Shown here piece after piece: positions 42,977-51,739 of a stretch of 64,000 bases of DNA. The DNA is taken from positions 186,001 to 250,000 of the forward strand of contig JACPUC010000019.1 of assembly GCA_016192455.1 (NCBI GenBank), given 5' to 3'. How positions within the stretch are numbered: position 1 is the first letter of the stretch; each line of letters begins with the position of its first letter. The notes beneath the pieces were generated by a model. That model saw nothing but the letters and a program-made list of their open reading frames with translations. It made no database searches and was not told the DNA's origin. The DNA comes from Candidatus Tectimicrobiota bacterium (GTDB lineage Bacteria > JACPUC01). The translations under genes and the position numbers were made by a program.

Positions 42977-44338
42977 TCAGGGAATCTCCCGCCGGTACTC
43001 CGCGGTGGCGATGCGGTTCGGGAAGTCGATGTCGTCATTCTCGCAGGCGTCGATGATCAGCTTCGAGCCCCAATCCTTGCCGGGATGGACCGGATCGAGG
43101 CGGCTCCCTTTGACGCGGTTGAGGATTTCAATGTCGGTCGCGGCGTCCACGCGGCTGGCCATGGCCCAGAGCACCTGCTCCTCGTCGTAGACGTCGATGT
43201 CGTGATCCACCACGATGACGTGCTTGATGAGCTCCGAGGCGGTGAAGGCGGCCATGGCGGCGAGCTTCGGTTCGCCGTCGCAGCGTTTCTCAATGCTGAT
43301 GTAGCAGTGGAAGCGGCCGGCGCCGCTAATGGGCAGGCAGACGCCGGTGACGGTGGGCACGATGCTCTGCACCTTGCGGTAGATGCTCCCCTCCTTGGGG
43401 ATGGCCCCCAGGAGACGATGCTCGGGATGGCCGACGAAGATGCTCATGCAGTAGGCGTCGCGGCGATGGGTGATGGCGGTGATCTCCACCATCGGCGACT
43501 CGCTGGCGGCGCCGTAGAAGCCGGTGAAATCGCCGAAGGGACCCTCCGCTCCCCGCTCCTGCGGCAGCAGGCGGCCCTCGATGATCATCTCGGCATCGGC
43601 GGGCACCAGCAGCTCCTCCCCGAACGTCTCGGAGGGAACCAGCCGCAGGGGCTCGCCCATCAGCCCGCCGATGCTCTCGTACTCATCCTCCGTGATGCCG
43701 GTGAGGACGCAGTTCCCCAGGTAGTAGGCGGGGTGATGGCCGATGACGCAGGCCACCGGCAGCGGCTCGTTGCGACGCTCGGCGCGCACATAGTAGTCCC
43801 ACAGGTGGCGGCGCTCGAAAAACATCACCACGTGGTTGGGATCGCGCACGTAGCAGCGGTGGAAGGAGGAGTTGTAGACGCCGGTGTCGGGATCGCGGGC
43901 CGACCAGGTCATCGTCAGGTAGGGTCCCTTGTCTTCGAGATGGTGCGTCAGGATCGGCAGGTGGAAGAGGTTTGGATCGGCGACCACCTCCTTCACCGGC
44001 GCCTCCTGCCGCCGGATGACGAGCGGTTTCTCGCGCCTCGCTTCACGGCGCTGGAACTCCAGCACCAGGTCGAGGCCGCTCTTCTCGGGCGGCAGACCAA
44101 GCGCCATGGCGCAGGCGCCGCGCGAGGCGAAGGCGTTCATGAGGATCGGGAACTTTGACGGCTCGCCACTCAGATCATTGATCTTCGTGAAGCAGAGGAG
44201 AGGATAGCGCCGCTGTTTCTCCAACTTGCCGACCAGGGCGCACACTTCCAGGTTAATGTCGTGCGCTTCGGTAATTTCCAGGTAGTTGCCGGGGGCAAGC
44301 CGCCGGGCTGTCTCCAGGTACGTGCGCAGGTCTTGCAT
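42977..44338 (-). CDS. UbiD-family decarboxylase (second, divergent copy)
   Basis: Prenylated-FMN-dependent (de)carboxylase of 453 residues. Family signatures are YPLLCFTKINDLSGEPSKFPILMNAFASRG near residue 45, EGPFGDFTGFYGAASESPMVEI near 262 and IVVDHDIDVYDEEQVLWAM near 375. It is clearly different from the quinone-type UbiD at 28993-30444 and stands alone on the minus strand between plus-strand genes. This fits a catabolic aromatic or alpha,beta-unsaturated acid decarboxylase. Without UbiX or neighbours a substrate cannot be named. Confidence 0.9.
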   Translation of the reverse strand: MQDLRTYLETARRLAPGNYLEITEAHDINLEVCALVGKLEKQRRYPLLCFTKINDLSGEPSKFPILMNAFASRGACAMALGLPPEKSGLDLVLEFQRREARREKPLVIRRQEAPVKEVVADPNLFHLPILTHHLEDKGPYLTMTWSARDPDTGVYNSSFHRCYVRDPNHVVMFFERRHLWDYYVRAERRNEPLPVACVIGHHPAYYLGNCVLTGITEDEYESIGGLMGEPLRLVPSETFGEELLVPADAEMIIEGRLLPQERGAEGPFGDFTGFYGAASESPMVEITAITHRRDAYCMSIFVGHPEHRLLGAIPKEGSIYRKVQSIVPTVTGVCLPISGAGRFHCYISIEKRCDGEPKLAAMAAFTASELIKHVIVVDHDIDVYDEEQVLWAMASRVDAATDIEILNRVKGSRLDPVHPGKDWGSKLIIDACENDDIDFPNRIATAEYRREIP

Positions 44339-44705
44339 TGCGGTCCTTTCGCCAACGCCGGGGTGTTCTACCCCCTCAGCCTCTCCGCCTCGGAGGGGCG
44401 CCTTACGTTGCGTTCATGGCTCTCACCTTACGGTGGCACGTTTCGCGCTCCCCCCGCGCGGCCTCCCTTCTGGGTCATCCTCGCGCCTCTTCCGCAGCCC
44501 CGCTCCCCCTCATCCCGCCTTTGATTGAGAAGATGCACTGCTCACGGCGACGTTTTCAGCGCCACGGCCGTTCCCGCCTGGCTCCGTTGTCGCAGCAGCG
44601 ACCGCGGCGCGGCCGGGTGGTCCTTTCCACTCTCTTGACTCGGGACACTGGTTCAACCATCATACCCCTGAACCGGGGGCTCAGCGGTGGCTTCAGGAGA
44701 TCGAC
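44339..44705. other. Divergent spacer with a possible sigma-70 promoter
   Basis: Between ubiD-2 (minus) and yciI (plus). TTGACT at 44635-44640 with CATCAT 17 bases further (44658-44663) is a weak sigma-70-type candidate driving the yciI and binding-protein genes. Confidence 0.3.
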
Positions 44706-45017
44706 GTGCGGCATTTCGTCGCCACGCTTTACTTCAGCGCCAGCGCCCGCCACGCCTACCTGGCGGCGCAGTCCGGCGCGGCGCCCATGCCGCCCTCCTT
44801 CGCGGCGCTGCGCGAGCGGCACGTAGCCTACCTCAACGAGCTTATGAAAGGAAGCTCCCTGATCTGCGCCGGCCCAACGCCCGACTACCGCGCCGGCGTC
44901 CTTGTCCTGGCCGCGGAGAGCGAGAGCGCCGCGCACCGGCTCCTGGCTGCCGATCCCTACATGGTGGAGCACGTCTTCGAACGCTACGAGCTGCTTGAGT
45001 TCAAACGGTGCGTCTGA
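44706..45017 (+). CDS. YciI-like protein
   Basis: A 103-residue member of the YciI/YCII dimeric alpha-beta barrel family. A strand FVATLYFSA is followed by a helix of the type LRERHVAYLNELMKGSSLICAGPT and then LVLAAESESAAHRLLAADPY, with the usual His-Asp pair: His near residue 39 (ERHVAY) and Asp in ADPYM. The GTG start has AGGAG upstream. The binding-protein gene begins 122 bases downstream on the same strand. Activity is unknown for most members. Confidence 0.8.
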   Translation: MRHFVATLYFSASARHAYLAAQSGAAPMPPSFAALRERHVAYLNELMKGSSLICAGPTPDYRAGVLVLAAESESAAHRLLAADPYMVEHVFERYELLEFKRCV

Positions 45018-45139
45018 ACCGGCGGCCGCGCCGGCAGCGCGCCGCCCGCTCCGCCCCCGGCCTCCGCGGGCGCGGTTGCCTGGGGCAGGGTCCGTTCGTT
45101 GGGCATCGTGCAGGGAGTGTTTTGGAGGAGGAGTTGACC

Positions 45140-46201
45140 ATGCAACCATCGGCTATCAAGGTGAAGCGCGTCCGGGCCCGTGTCAGCATCGTTCTGCTGG
45201 CCGCGGCGCTGCTCCTGGGGTGGAGCATGGCGCCAGCCGGCGCCGCCGAGCCGGTAAAGATCCGCGTCGGCTACGTCCATGTCCCCTCTGAGCTTGGCCC
45301 CGTGATGTTCATGATGAAGCAGGTGCTGAAGAACCACGGCAAGACGTACACGATCGATTACGTCCCCTTCCGCGGCACCGGCCCCATGATCCCCGCTCTG
45401 GCGGCCAAGGAGCTCGACCTCGTCACCCTGGCATTCAACAGCTTCGAGGCTGCCATCAACAACGCCGGCCTCGATCTCAAGATCTACGCCGATAACTTCC
45501 AGGACGGAGTAAAAGGGTACTACACAGGCCAATGGGGCGTGCTGGAGAACTCCGGAATCAACTCCGTCGCCGACCTGAAGGGGAAACGTTTCAGCGTGCC
45601 GGCCATCAACACCGCGGTTGACATGGGCATGCGCGCCGTCATGGAGAAGCAGGGCTGGACGGCAGGCAAGGATTACCACGTCGTCGAGGTGCAGTTTGCG
45701 AACACCGAGGTGTTCTTGCGCGAGAAGAAGATCGACGTCGGCTTCTTCGCCCAGGCCTTCTGGGCGCGGGCGCAACGCGCCGGCGGGATTCGGGAAATCT
45801 TCAAGATGACCGACGCCTTCGGCGGCGTCACCCAGTTCGTCCTGCGCCTGGGCCGCAAGGAGTTCATGGAGCAGCATCGCGGCGTCATGGTCGATTACCT
45901 CGAAGACTACCTCCTTACGCTGCGCTACGTCCAGAACCCGAAGAACCGCGATGAGGCGGTGAAGGCAGCCGCCAAGTTCTTCAAACTGCCCGAGCAGGCC
46001 ATCAACCCCTGGTTCATCGTGCCGGAGAAGGACTACTACCGCGACCCGAACGGCTACATCAACGCCGAGGCCTTGCAGCGAAATTTGAAGCAGATGGTGG
46101 AGATGGGCTTCTCGAAGAAGCTTCTGAAGGTCGCGGAGTACTGGGACCACTCTTACGTGGATGCCGCTGTAGCGCGGGTCGGCAGAGTGGCGACGCCATA
46201 A
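45140..46201 (+). CDS. ABC transporter substrate-binding protein (NMT1/SsuA-like)
   Basis: Periplasmic binding protein of 353 residues with a clear signal peptide (VRARVSIVLLAAALLLGWSM, cleavage near AGAAE). The NMT1/SsuA-type fold is supported by IRVGYVHVPSELGPVMFMMKQ near the mature start, ALAAKELDLVTLAFNSFEAAI and LKGKRFSVPAINTAVDMGMRAV near 140. Such proteins bind taurine, alkylsulfonates, nitrate or pyrimidine precursors. GGAGGAGGAG precedes the ATG at 45140. No permease or ATPase gene follows, so it is an orphan receptor here. Confidence 0.87.
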   Translation: MQPSAIKVKRVRARVSIVLLAAALLLGWSMAPAGAAEPVKIRVGYVHVPSELGPVMFMMKQVLKNHGKTYTIDYVPFRGTGPMIPALAAKELDLVTLAFNSFEAAINNAGLDLKIYADNFQDGVKGYYTGQWGVLENSGINSVADLKGKRFSVPAINTAVDMGMRAVMEKQGWTAGKDYHVVEVQFANTEVFLREKKIDVGFFAQAFWARAQRAGGIREIFKMTDAFGGVTQFVLRLGRKEFMEQHRGVMVDYLEDYLLTLRYVQNPKNRDEAVKAAAKFFKLPEQAINPWFIVPEKDYYRDPNGYINAEALQRNLKQMVEMGFSKKLLKVAEYWDHSYVDAAVARVGRVATP

Positions 46202-46250
46202 GCAGGATGCCACGGGAGTTCACGATTCTTGCCTCATGCCATGAAACGGC

Positions 46251-46282
46251 AACGGACGGAGGGCCCCCACCCTTCGTCCGTT
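46251..46282. terminator. Bidirectional terminator-like hairpin
   Basis: Eight-base arms AACGGACG/CGTCCGTT enclose a second four-base stem AGGG/CCCT. The hairpin lies 50 bases after the binding-protein stop and about 125 bases beyond the end of rimO in the opposite direction. Stable stem and convergent position fit a shared terminator; T-runs are short. Confidence 0.55.
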
Positions 46283-46407
46283 CTCAGCTCCCCCTGGCGG
46301 CCTCGCCTGCGATCGCCGCCATCCTGGCCTAGGCCTTCTCGATCTCCCTCCTGCGCTGATGCCGCCGCGCTCTCCTGCGGGAGGCCGGCGGCAGCGGCGG
46401 CGCGGCG

Positions 46408-47874
46408 CTAGGCAGGCAGAACGCGCAGGCGCGGGCCCGCCGCGGCGGCAGAGGCGTCCGTTCGGCGCCGCGCTGGCTCGGCGATGAAATCAACCGTATC
46501 CGCTTCCACAAGAGCAGCGCCGACAAAGCTGCCCGCCTCAGGCAACGTTACGCCGTTGCAGCGCAGGTAGACGACCCCATCGATCTCCGGAGCCTGGGTT
46601 GCCAGGCGAGCAACCAGGAGGCCTTCTCGGTCCGCCGCCGGCGGACCCTCGACCAGCACCTGCTGCACGGACCCGAGGAGCTGTTCGTTCCACAGGCGCG
46701 CGGCGGCGTCGCGCGCTTCGCAAAGCAGGCGCAGGCGCTCCTCGACAACCTGCCCCGGCAGGGCTCCGGGAAGCTCGGCGGCGGCGCTCCCCTCCTCCGG
46801 CGAGTAGCGAAAAATCGCCAGGCGATGAAACCCGCCGCCGCGGACAAAGCTCAGCAGCTCGTCAAACTCCGCCTCGGTCTCGCCTGGGAAGCCGGCGATG
46901 AAGCTGCTGCGCAGCGCCGCCTGGGGCAGGAAGGCGCGAATGCGCTCGAGCAGCGCCAGGGTGCTCTGGCGCCGCGTGCCGCGCTTCATGAGACGCAGGA
47001 TGCGGTCATTGATGTGCTGCAGCGGCAGATCGATGTAGGGACAGACCTTGGGAAGCTCGGCGTAGGTCGCCAGGATCGCCTCGCTCAGCTCCGTGGGGTA
47101 GTTGTAGAGCACCCGAATCCAGCGCAGTTCCTCGATGGCGTGCAGCTCGCGCAGCAAGCGCGGCAGGTCGATCTCCCCGCCAAGGTCCTTGCCGTACGAG
47201 GTGATCTCTTGCGCGATGAGGTTCAATTCCACCACGCCGTTGGCCGCCAGCCCCTCCGCTTCGCGCACTACATCCTCCAGCAGGCGGCTGCGGAAGCCGC
47301 CCCGAATGCGCGGAATGACACAGAAGGTGCAGGTCTTCGAGCAGCCTTCGGCGACCTTCAGGTAGGCGGTATAGAACGGCGTCACTTGCAGACGCGGCAG
47401 ATCTCCACGGTAATCCATCAACGTCGGGGTGAAATGGGTGCCTGGAATGTTCCCCGCCGTCGCACCGTCCTGAAGCATCTCCACAATACGCGCGTAATCG
47501 TTCGTGCCGGTGAAGAGGTCAACCTCAGGAAGCTGCTCCCGCAGATCATGCTGGTAACGCTGTGAGAGACACCCAGTAACAACAAGTTTTTGCAATTTTC
47601 CTGAATACTTAAGTTTTGAAACCTCATGTATTGTATCAAGTGATTCCTGTTTCGCCTCGGCGATGAATCCACAGGTATTGACGATAATGGTTTCGGCCTC
47701 GGCTTCATCGACAACCAGCTCATAGCCGGCCAGGGCCAGCTTGGCGAGCATGATCTCGCTGTCAACAAGGTTCTTGGCGCAGCCCAGGGAGATAAGTGCA
47801 AGACGCTTCGAGCCTGCCGCGCGTGACCTCTTATTATGACGAATAGTATCCTTATTTTGTAGTAGTTTAGACAT
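46408..47874 (-). CDS. rimO: Ribosomal protein S12 methylthiotransferase RimO
   Basis: Radical-SAM methylthiotransferase of 488 residues that modifies an Asp of ribosomal protein S12. The N-terminal cluster Cys residues are in SLGCAKNLVD, IVNTCGFI and VTGCLSQR, and the radical-SAM C-x3-C-x2-C is in EGCSKTCTFCVIPRIRG near residue 175. A TRAM domain forms the C-terminus. The first 90 codons (about 47570-47874) are much more AT-rich than the rest of the gene, so the gene looks mosaic in base composition. A 17-base palindrome lies just upstream. Confidence 0.95.
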   Translation of the reverse strand: MSKLLQNKDTIRHNKRSRAAGSKRLALISLGCAKNLVDSEIMLAKLALAGYELVVDEAEAETIIVNTCGFIAEAKQESLDTIHEVSKLKYSGKLQKLVVTGCLSQRYQHDLREQLPEVDLFTGTNDYARIVEMLQDGATAGNIPGTHFTPTLMDYRGDLPRLQVTPFYTAYLKVAEGCSKTCTFCVIPRIRGGFRSRLLEDVVREAEGLAANGVVELNLIAQEITSYGKDLGGEIDLPRLLRELHAIEELRWIRVLYNYPTELSEAILATYAELPKVCPYIDLPLQHINDRILRLMKRGTRRQSTLALLERIRAFLPQAALRSSFIAGFPGETEAEFDELLSFVRGGGFHRLAIFRYSPEEGSAAAELPGALPGQVVEERLRLLCEARDAAARLWNEQLLGSVQQVLVEGPPAADREGLLVARLATQAPEIDGVVYLRCNGVTLPEAGSFVGAALVEADTVDFIAEPARRRTDASAAAAGPRLRVLPA

Positions 47875-47880
47875 GGAATC

Positions 47881-47897
47881 TTAATGATCCTCATTAA
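47881..47897. promoter_or_regulatory. Palindrome upstream of rimO (possible operator)
   Basis: TTAATGA-TCC-TCATTAA is a perfect seven-base inverted repeat six bases before the rimO start, in AT-rich sequence. It could be a repressor site, or part of a hairpin in the rimO leader. Confidence 0.4.
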
Positions 47898-47993
47898 TCA
47901 TTTGAACGACCGCCTAGAAGTCTGCGAGCAGGTCTTCGAGGGGAAAACAACCTCGATTTATCTGCGCTGGGGTCGCAGGCGCCCGTGGAATCC

Positions 47994-48758
47994 CTACTCC
48001 GCCCGACGAGCCGAGAACTCCGCCCACAGGGTGATGGCGCCGCGTAAGCTGGGTTGCTTGCCGAAGAGCACGACCTCGGCAAAACCCGCCGCCCGAAGTG
48101 CCGCCAGAAACTCCGTTTCCGGCAAGGCCCCCGCCACTCACGAGCTCCAGGCCTTCGGATCCTTGCGCGTCGTTTTGTCGAGGCTGCGATCCAGCATGAC
48201 ATCAGCCAGGGCGAGGCGCCCTCCCCGTCGCAGCACGCGGGCCATCTCGCCGAAGAAGAGGTCCTTGCGTGGCGACAGGTTGCTCACGCCGTTACTGATG
48301 ACGAGGTCGAAGCTCGCGTCGGCAAACGGCAGCAACTCCCCATCACCCTGGACGAGCCGCGCGTTCCGCAGTCGCAGCTCGCGGAGGAGCTGGGCGCAGC
48401 GCCTCAGCATGGCGGGGTTCATATCCAGGCCGACGATCGTGCCTTGGGGTCCGACGGCACGGCTGGCGAGAATCGCGTCGAGTCCCGGCCCCACCCCGAC
48501 ATCGAGGACGCGCTCGCCGCCGCTCGCCTCGGCATAACGCAGCGGGCAGCCCACTCCGCTGAAGGAGGTCACGGCCGACGGCGGCAACGTCTCGATGTCG
48601 CGCGGATAGCCCAGCGCCGCGAGCTCCCTCAACCGGACCGCTCGGGTCTCCTGCTCGGCGGGAGCCTCCGCCATCTCGGTGTATTTGCGCAGCACCTCGC
48701 GCCGCAGCCTCTGCTGTGGCTCCGTAAAGATCGCCGCCGCTCCACCCTGGGTCCTCAC
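47994..48758 (-). CDS. ArsM-like SAM methyltransferase, probable selenoprotein (in-frame TGA)
   Basis: A 254-residue frame if the TGA at 48138-48140 is read as selenocysteine (residue 207). The SAM motif is VLDVGVGPGLDA near residue 84 and LDMNPAMLRRCAQ near 111. A Cys at position 71 (FSGVGCPLRYA) sits where arsenite methyltransferases have their GCGNP cysteine. Before the TGA the sequence is KDPKAWSS; after it VAGALPETEFLAALRAAGF continues to TAG at 47994. In ArsM-type proteins the residue before VAGAL is an As(III)-binding Cys, so TGA replaces exactly that codon. GTG 48758 has AGGAGAGG upstream. If TGA is a real stop, the product is truncated by 47 residues. Confidence 0.8.
48103..48123 (-). 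promoter_or_regulatory. Candidate bacterial SECIS hairpin
   Basis: In the mRNA, GCCGGAAAC pairs with GUUUCUGGC (nine pairs, one G·U) around a GGA loop. It begins 14 nucleotides after the UGA codon, with the loop 23 nucleotides after it. A G at the first loop position and this distance match the known requirements of bacterial SECIS elements. Confidence 0.65.
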
Positions 48759-49248
48759 AGCGGCCTCTCCTCTCCTCGGCGCTCCCCACCATCTGCAAGC
48801 CCGGCGGGAAGTGACGCAGGGCGCGCCGTCACGCCATTGCGCACTATGTAGTATGGCACCCTCATCCCTTCAGCACCAATCCTTCACAGCCTGCACGGCA
48901 TTCCCTCGATCTCGAGAGGCTGAGCCAGAGGTAGGACTGCGTGTTTTTGACAAGCCATTGTGGGGGAGTGTACAACATCACTTGCGTCCATGCAGCGGTT
49001 CCATGGCTCAAGAACTGGAAGAAGCAACCCGGCGGGCGGTTCAGCAACCACCTCCACCAAGGCCGGAGTCGTGGCGCGCTGGGATGCCGGCGTGTCGCCA
49101 GGCGCTGCGACGGTCGGCTGCGCAGGGCGGCAGCGCGATCCGGCGGGCGGCAACAACAACCCAGGTTGCTCCCGCCGCCGCGCGTTGGGGATCGTGCGGC
49201 ATCCCGCCCGCTGCAGTGACGCTGCCGCCGAACGCGAGAGGGTGAGCT
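48759..49248. other. Gene-free divergent spacer
   Basis: About 490 bases between the methyltransferase and the E2 gene. The long frames on both strands have shadow-like composition, and no promoter consensus was fixed. Confidence 0.4.
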
Positions 49249-50601
49249 GTGGCGACGTTTGTGCTGATGCCGAAGCTGGGGCAGGAGATGACCGAAGGCA
49301 CCCTCCTCTGCTGGTTGAAGCAGGAGGGCGAGGATGTCGTGAAGGGCGAACCGATCGCCGAGATCGAAACGCCGAAGGTCACCGCGGAGGTTGAGGCGCC
49401 GGCGGACGGCGTGCTCTTGAAGCACCTCGTTCCCGAGGGCGCCACGGTGCCCTGCCAGGAAGCGATCGCCGTCATCGGCGCCGCGGCGGAGGACATCCCT
49501 CCGCTGCCGCCGAAGTTTCCAACGGCCCCCGCCAGCGCCGCTCAGGAGGTCCCGGCCCCGGCGACACCCTTCACCCCGGGCGCTGACCATGCCGAGGCAG
49601 AGCTGTCCGCTGCTGGGTCGGATGGAAGGGCCGGGCGCCCGCAACGTGCAGGCGAGGAGGGGGGAAGGTCGGTCCCCGCACCGGTCCCAGAGGCGGGGGG
49701 CTCGAAGTTCGGCTACGTGCCCGCAAGCCCGCTTGCCAAGCGCCTGGCCCGCGAGCACGGCATCGAGCTGCGCGGCGTGCGTGGCAGCGGCTCGGCGGGC
49801 AGCGTGCGAGCGCGCGACCTGCAGCCCCTCATCGCCGCCTCTCGCAGGCTGGCCCCTCTCGACGTACCGCCGGGAGCAGCCCCCCTTCCGCAGCGGGGTA
49901 TTGTCATCCCCCACAGCAGCATGCGCCGGCGCATCGCCGAACGGGTTCTGCAGAGCACCCAGCGCCTGCCCCACTTCTTCATCAGCCTCGACATCGACAT
50001 GGGAGAAGCCCTGAAGCTGCGCGCCGGCGCGGCCCCCCGCCTGGCCCAGCAGGTTGGGGTGGAGGTGACGATCAACGATCTCCTCGTCAAGGCAGCGGCG
50101 CTGGCGCTGCGGCAGCATCCCCTGCTCAACTCATCCTGGACCGACGAGGGGATTCGGGTGCACGCCGAGATCAACATCGGCGTCGTGGTGGCGCTGGAAG
50201 AGGGGCTGATTGTGCCGGTGGTGCGGCGAGCGGACGAGAAGCCTCTGGCGCAGGTCTGCCGCGAGCTTCGCACCCTCAGCACCCGGGCCCGCGACGGTTC
50301 CTTGCGGCGCCAGGAGACGAGCGGCGGCACCTTCTCCATCTCCAACCTCGGCATGCACCACATCGACCGGTTCACCGCCATCATCAACGAGCCAGAAAGC
50401 GCCGTCCTGGCCGTCGGCAGCATCGCGGAGCGCGCCGTCGCCCGCGAGGGGCAGCTCCTCGTCCGCCCCATGATGACCGCAACGCTCTCCTGCGATCACC
50501 GTGTCATCGACGGCGTGGTCGGGTCGGCATTCCTCAACCGGCTGCGGGAGATTCTCGAATCGCCGAATCTACTCCTCGTAGAGGAACCTGAGCGGCATTG
50601 A
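49249..50601 (+). CDS. Dihydrolipoamide acyltransferase (E2) of a 2-oxoacid/acetoin dehydrogenase
   Basis: A 450-residue E2 core protein. A single lipoyl domain (about 1-78, lipoyl-Lys in IAEIETPKVTAEVEAP, where ETDKA is usual) is followed by a Pro/Ala linker, a peripheral-subunit-binding domain (SPLAKRLAREHGIELRGVRGSG, about 163-190) and a catalytic domain ending in the HxxxDG motif DHRVIDGVVG near 423. The GTG start has an AGGGTGAG site. It is followed by E1alpha and E1beta, and together they decarboxylate a 2-oxo acid (pyruvate, a branched-chain acid) or acetoin. No E3 gene is present, so E3 is shared from elsewhere. Confidence 0.93.
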   Translation: MATFVLMPKLGQEMTEGTLLCWLKQEGEDVVKGEPIAEIETPKVTAEVEAPADGVLLKHLVPEGATVPCQEAIAVIGAAAEDIPPLPPKFPTAPASAAQEVPAPATPFTPGADHAEAELSAAGSDGRAGRPQRAGEEGGRSVPAPVPEAGGSKFGYVPASPLAKRLAREHGIELRGVRGSGSAGSVRARDLQPLIAASRRLAPLDVPPGAAPLPQRGIVIPHSSMRRRIAERVLQSTQRLPHFFISLDIDMGEALKLRAGAAPRLAQQVGVEVTINDLLVKAAALALRQHPLLNSSWTDEGIRVHAEINIGVVVALEEGLIVPVVRRADEKPLAQVCRELRTLSTRARDGSLRRQETSGGTFSISNLGMHHIDRFTAIINEPESAVLAVGSIAERAVAREGQLLVRPMMTATLSCDHRVIDGVVGSAFLNRLREILESPNLLLVEEPERH

Positions 50602-50767
50602 GCGGCCGCAAGCCGCTTTGGCAAGAACCAGAATCAAACGCGGCAGGGTGCGCCGCCGAGAAGTTAGAGGTCGCGACACCGGCGCCTTGACGGGGCGCGG
50701 GGCCGAGCGCCACGCCTGGAGCCGCAGGGCGTCGGCTAAGAGTCCGGGTGTGAGGGAGAAGATAGGG

Positions 50768-51739
50768 ATGGCAGCGAAGTCGCAGCTCGACGGCGGCACG
50801 GCACAGGCGCTCCTGGAGACGATGTGGACCATCCGCCTCTTCGAGGAGCGCGTCACCGAGCTCTGCGGCACGAACGAGATTCCCGGCCTGACGCACGTGG
50901 GCATCGGTCAGGAGGCCGTGGCGGCGGGGACGTGCAGCGTGCTGCGGCGGGACGACTACGTCTACGGCAGCCATCGCTGTCATGCCCCTGCCATTGCCAA
51001 GGGTGCGGACCTGGGGCGCCTGATGGCTGAGCTGGCCGGGCGCAGCGGCGGCTACTGCGCAGGCAAGGGTGGCTCCATGCACATCGTCGCCGCCGAGGTG
51101 GGGTTTTTGAGCGGCACCGGCGTGGTCGGCGGCACCCTGCCGCTGGCGGTCGGCTCGGCCCTGGTCTGCCGCGACCACGGTCGCGGCCAGGTGGTGATGG
51201 TCTTCTTCGGGGACGGCGCCGCCCAGGCCGGGCTCTTCCACGAGTCCCTCAACCTCGCCAGCCTCTGGGAGCTGCCGGTGATCTTCGTCTGCGAGAACAA
51301 CGGCTACGCCGAGTTCACCCCGCTCTCGGCGCACACGAAGGTGGAGCGCCTGGCCAGCCATGCCACCACCTATGCGATCCCTTGCCGGACGGTGGACGGC
51401 AACGATGTCGGCGCCGTGCGTCAGGCGGCGGCAGAGGCGGTGGAAACGGCCCGTGGTGGCGGGGGGCCGGGCTTCCTCGAGTGCCTGACGTACCGCCTGC
51501 GCGGGCACTACGTCGGCGATCCGGCGAAGTACCGCGAGCTGAGCGAGGTGGGCGAGTGGAAGAAGAAGGACCCGCTGCAACGCTTCCTGGAGGTCGTTGC
51601 GCGTCATGCGCTTCTCACCGCCGAGGAGGTTGAGGCCGTCGAGCGCCAGGCGCGGGAGCGCGTCGAGGCCGCCGCCCAAACCGCCCTGGCAAGCCCGCCG
51701 CCGACCATCGACCAGACGGAGAGCCACGTCTATGCCTGA
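50768..51739 (+). CDS. 2-oxoacid/acetoin dehydrogenase E1 alpha subunit
   Basis: A 323-residue thiamine-diphosphate-dependent subunit. The ThDP-binding motif is GDGAAQAGLFHESLNLASLW to FVCENNGYAEF (about 157-190), with Mg-binding Asp and Asn. The N-terminal half contains RLFEERVTELCGTNEIPGLTHVGIGQEAVAAG, and the catalytic His loop GGSMHI is near 101. The ATG at 50768 follows a GGGAG stretch. The stop codon overlaps the E1beta start by eight bases, so translation is coupled. GIGQEAV and the order E2-E1alpha-E1beta fit acetoin-type as well as pyruvate-type complexes. Confidence 0.94.
   Translation: MAAKSQLDGGTAQALLETMWTIRLFEERVTELCGTNEIPGLTHVGIGQEAVAAGTCSVLRRDDYVYGSHRCHAPAIAKGADLGRLMAELAGRSGGYCAGKGGSMHIVAAEVGFLSGTGVVGGTLPLAVGSALVCRDHGRGQVVMVFFGDGAAQAGLFHESLNLASLWELPVIFVCENNGYAEFTPLSAHTKVERLASHATTYAIPCRTVDGNDVGAVRQAAAEAVETARGGGGPGFLECLTYRLRGHYVGDPAKYRELSEVGEWKKKDPLQRFLEVVARHALLTAEEVEAVERQARERVEAAAQTALASPPPTIDQTESHVYA

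Noticed and set aside
47894-48202. 102-codon minus-strand frame at the end of the methyltransferase
   Set aside because: It is in a different frame from VAGALPETEF, the family-like continuation. The read-through frame explains the region better.
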